Shown piece by piece: positions 63,479-64,000 of a stretch of 64,000 nt of DNA. Both the position numbers and the translations under genes were made by a program. Below the pieces are notes generated by a model. The model was not told the origin of the DNA and ran no database searches. It saw only the letters and a program-made list of their open reading frames with translations. The stretch covers positions 19,390,175 to 19,454,174 of the forward strand of contig NC_058046.1 in NCBI RefSeq assembly GCF_020085105.1, given 5' to 3'. This DNA comes from Siniperca chuatsi. Its lineage: Eukaryota; Chordata; Actinopteri; Centrarchiformes; Sinipercidae. The stretch's first letter is position 1. Every line of letters begins with the position of its first letter.

Positions 63479-64000
63479 TTAAATTTATGTATAAATTAAA
63501 AATCAAACATCTGTGTCGATTGTTCAGTTGTAAGCACTATGCCATTGTGCTTGTACCCTGTTGCTTTAAGTACCGACAAGTACATCCACACGGCAGACTA
63601 CATATGACAACTTCATATTTTACACAGAGCCCCAGAAAACAACCAGTACTCCCAGTTATCATACTGCCTCTGCCAGATTTGATGTGTTTTCAGGTGATGT
63701 ACTTCAGTGTTGCATATTTCTTAACAAATTTACAGTCAGTCACATTACCACAAACCAGCTGACAGAGAGAAAACAGTCCCCTGGGGCATTTCTTCACTTT
63801 TTCTTATTAAGTAATTCAGCATTTCCAAGATATTAAGCACAGACCACATTAATTCACAATGGAGAAGACTAGTGGTAAAGAGCTAATAATAGGTGAATAA
63901 TGAAGTCATAGATGAAGCCATAAAGGAAAGTTTGACAGCATATTTTAGACTATTTGTACACATTCACAAGTAGACCTCCATGTTTGTTCAGGTTGTTGCA

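Overview
This is a window of vertebrate nuclear DNA, almost certainly from a teleost fish and probably a percomorph. Genes are multi-exon with canonical GT-AG introns. The gene order kntc1 - rsrc2 - zcchc8 - clip1 matches human 12q24.31. The interspersed repeats are fish-type: a Tc1/mariner copy, tRNA-derived SINEs, LINE tails with a GATTCT-like end and a MITE whose edge reads GGGTGAACTGTCCC. There is no CRISPR array, prokaryotic operon or recognisable RNA gene.

Layout. 1-15,600 (minus): kntc1, the Rod subunit of the kinetochore RZZ complex. 45 coding exons (1,628 codons) are visible and the C-terminal part runs off the left edge. One intron (211-2,847) is packed with transposon debris. 15,600-16,440: divergent promoter region. 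16,439-22,962 (plus): rsrc2, an RS-domain protein of 410 aa. 23,421-25,336 (minus): a four-exon gene coding for 385 aa that I cannot name and that lies where human has none. 26,926-35,700 (plus): zcchc8, the scaffold of the nuclear exosome targeting complex (766 aa). 36,800-63,500 (plus): clip1 (CLIP-170), a microtubule plus-end tracking protein of 2,226 aa in this model.

All spliced models were built by hand from splice signals, and each complete one closes to a whole number of codons (rsrc2 411, unnamed gene 386, zcchc8 767, clip1 2,227, counting stops). That arithmetic is the main internal check on the exon boundaries.

What stands out. (1) clip1 has a single 2,424-nt exon of phase 0-0 that codes for 808 residues of coiled coil. 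Without it the protein would be 1,418 aa, close to human CLIP-170, so this exon accounts for nearly all the extra length and could be skipped in frame. (2) zcchc8 appears to have two minor-spliceosome (U12-type) introns, one of AT-AC class, plus a GC-AG intron. (3) An unnamed gene lies between rsrc2 and zcchc8. (4) clip1 intron 3 holds a CCAAT/TATA promoter-like block followed by an ATG exon with a donor; if used, it would give an isoform lacking the first CAP-Gly domain (or the block is a solo LTR). (5) A piece of clip1 exon 10 is echoed in intron 16. (6) The last exon of zcchc8 carries an in-frame 39-bp minisatellite. The genes share chromosomal order, not one pathway: kntc1 and clip1 both act at kinetochores and microtubules, rsrc2 and zcchc8 in RNA metabolism.
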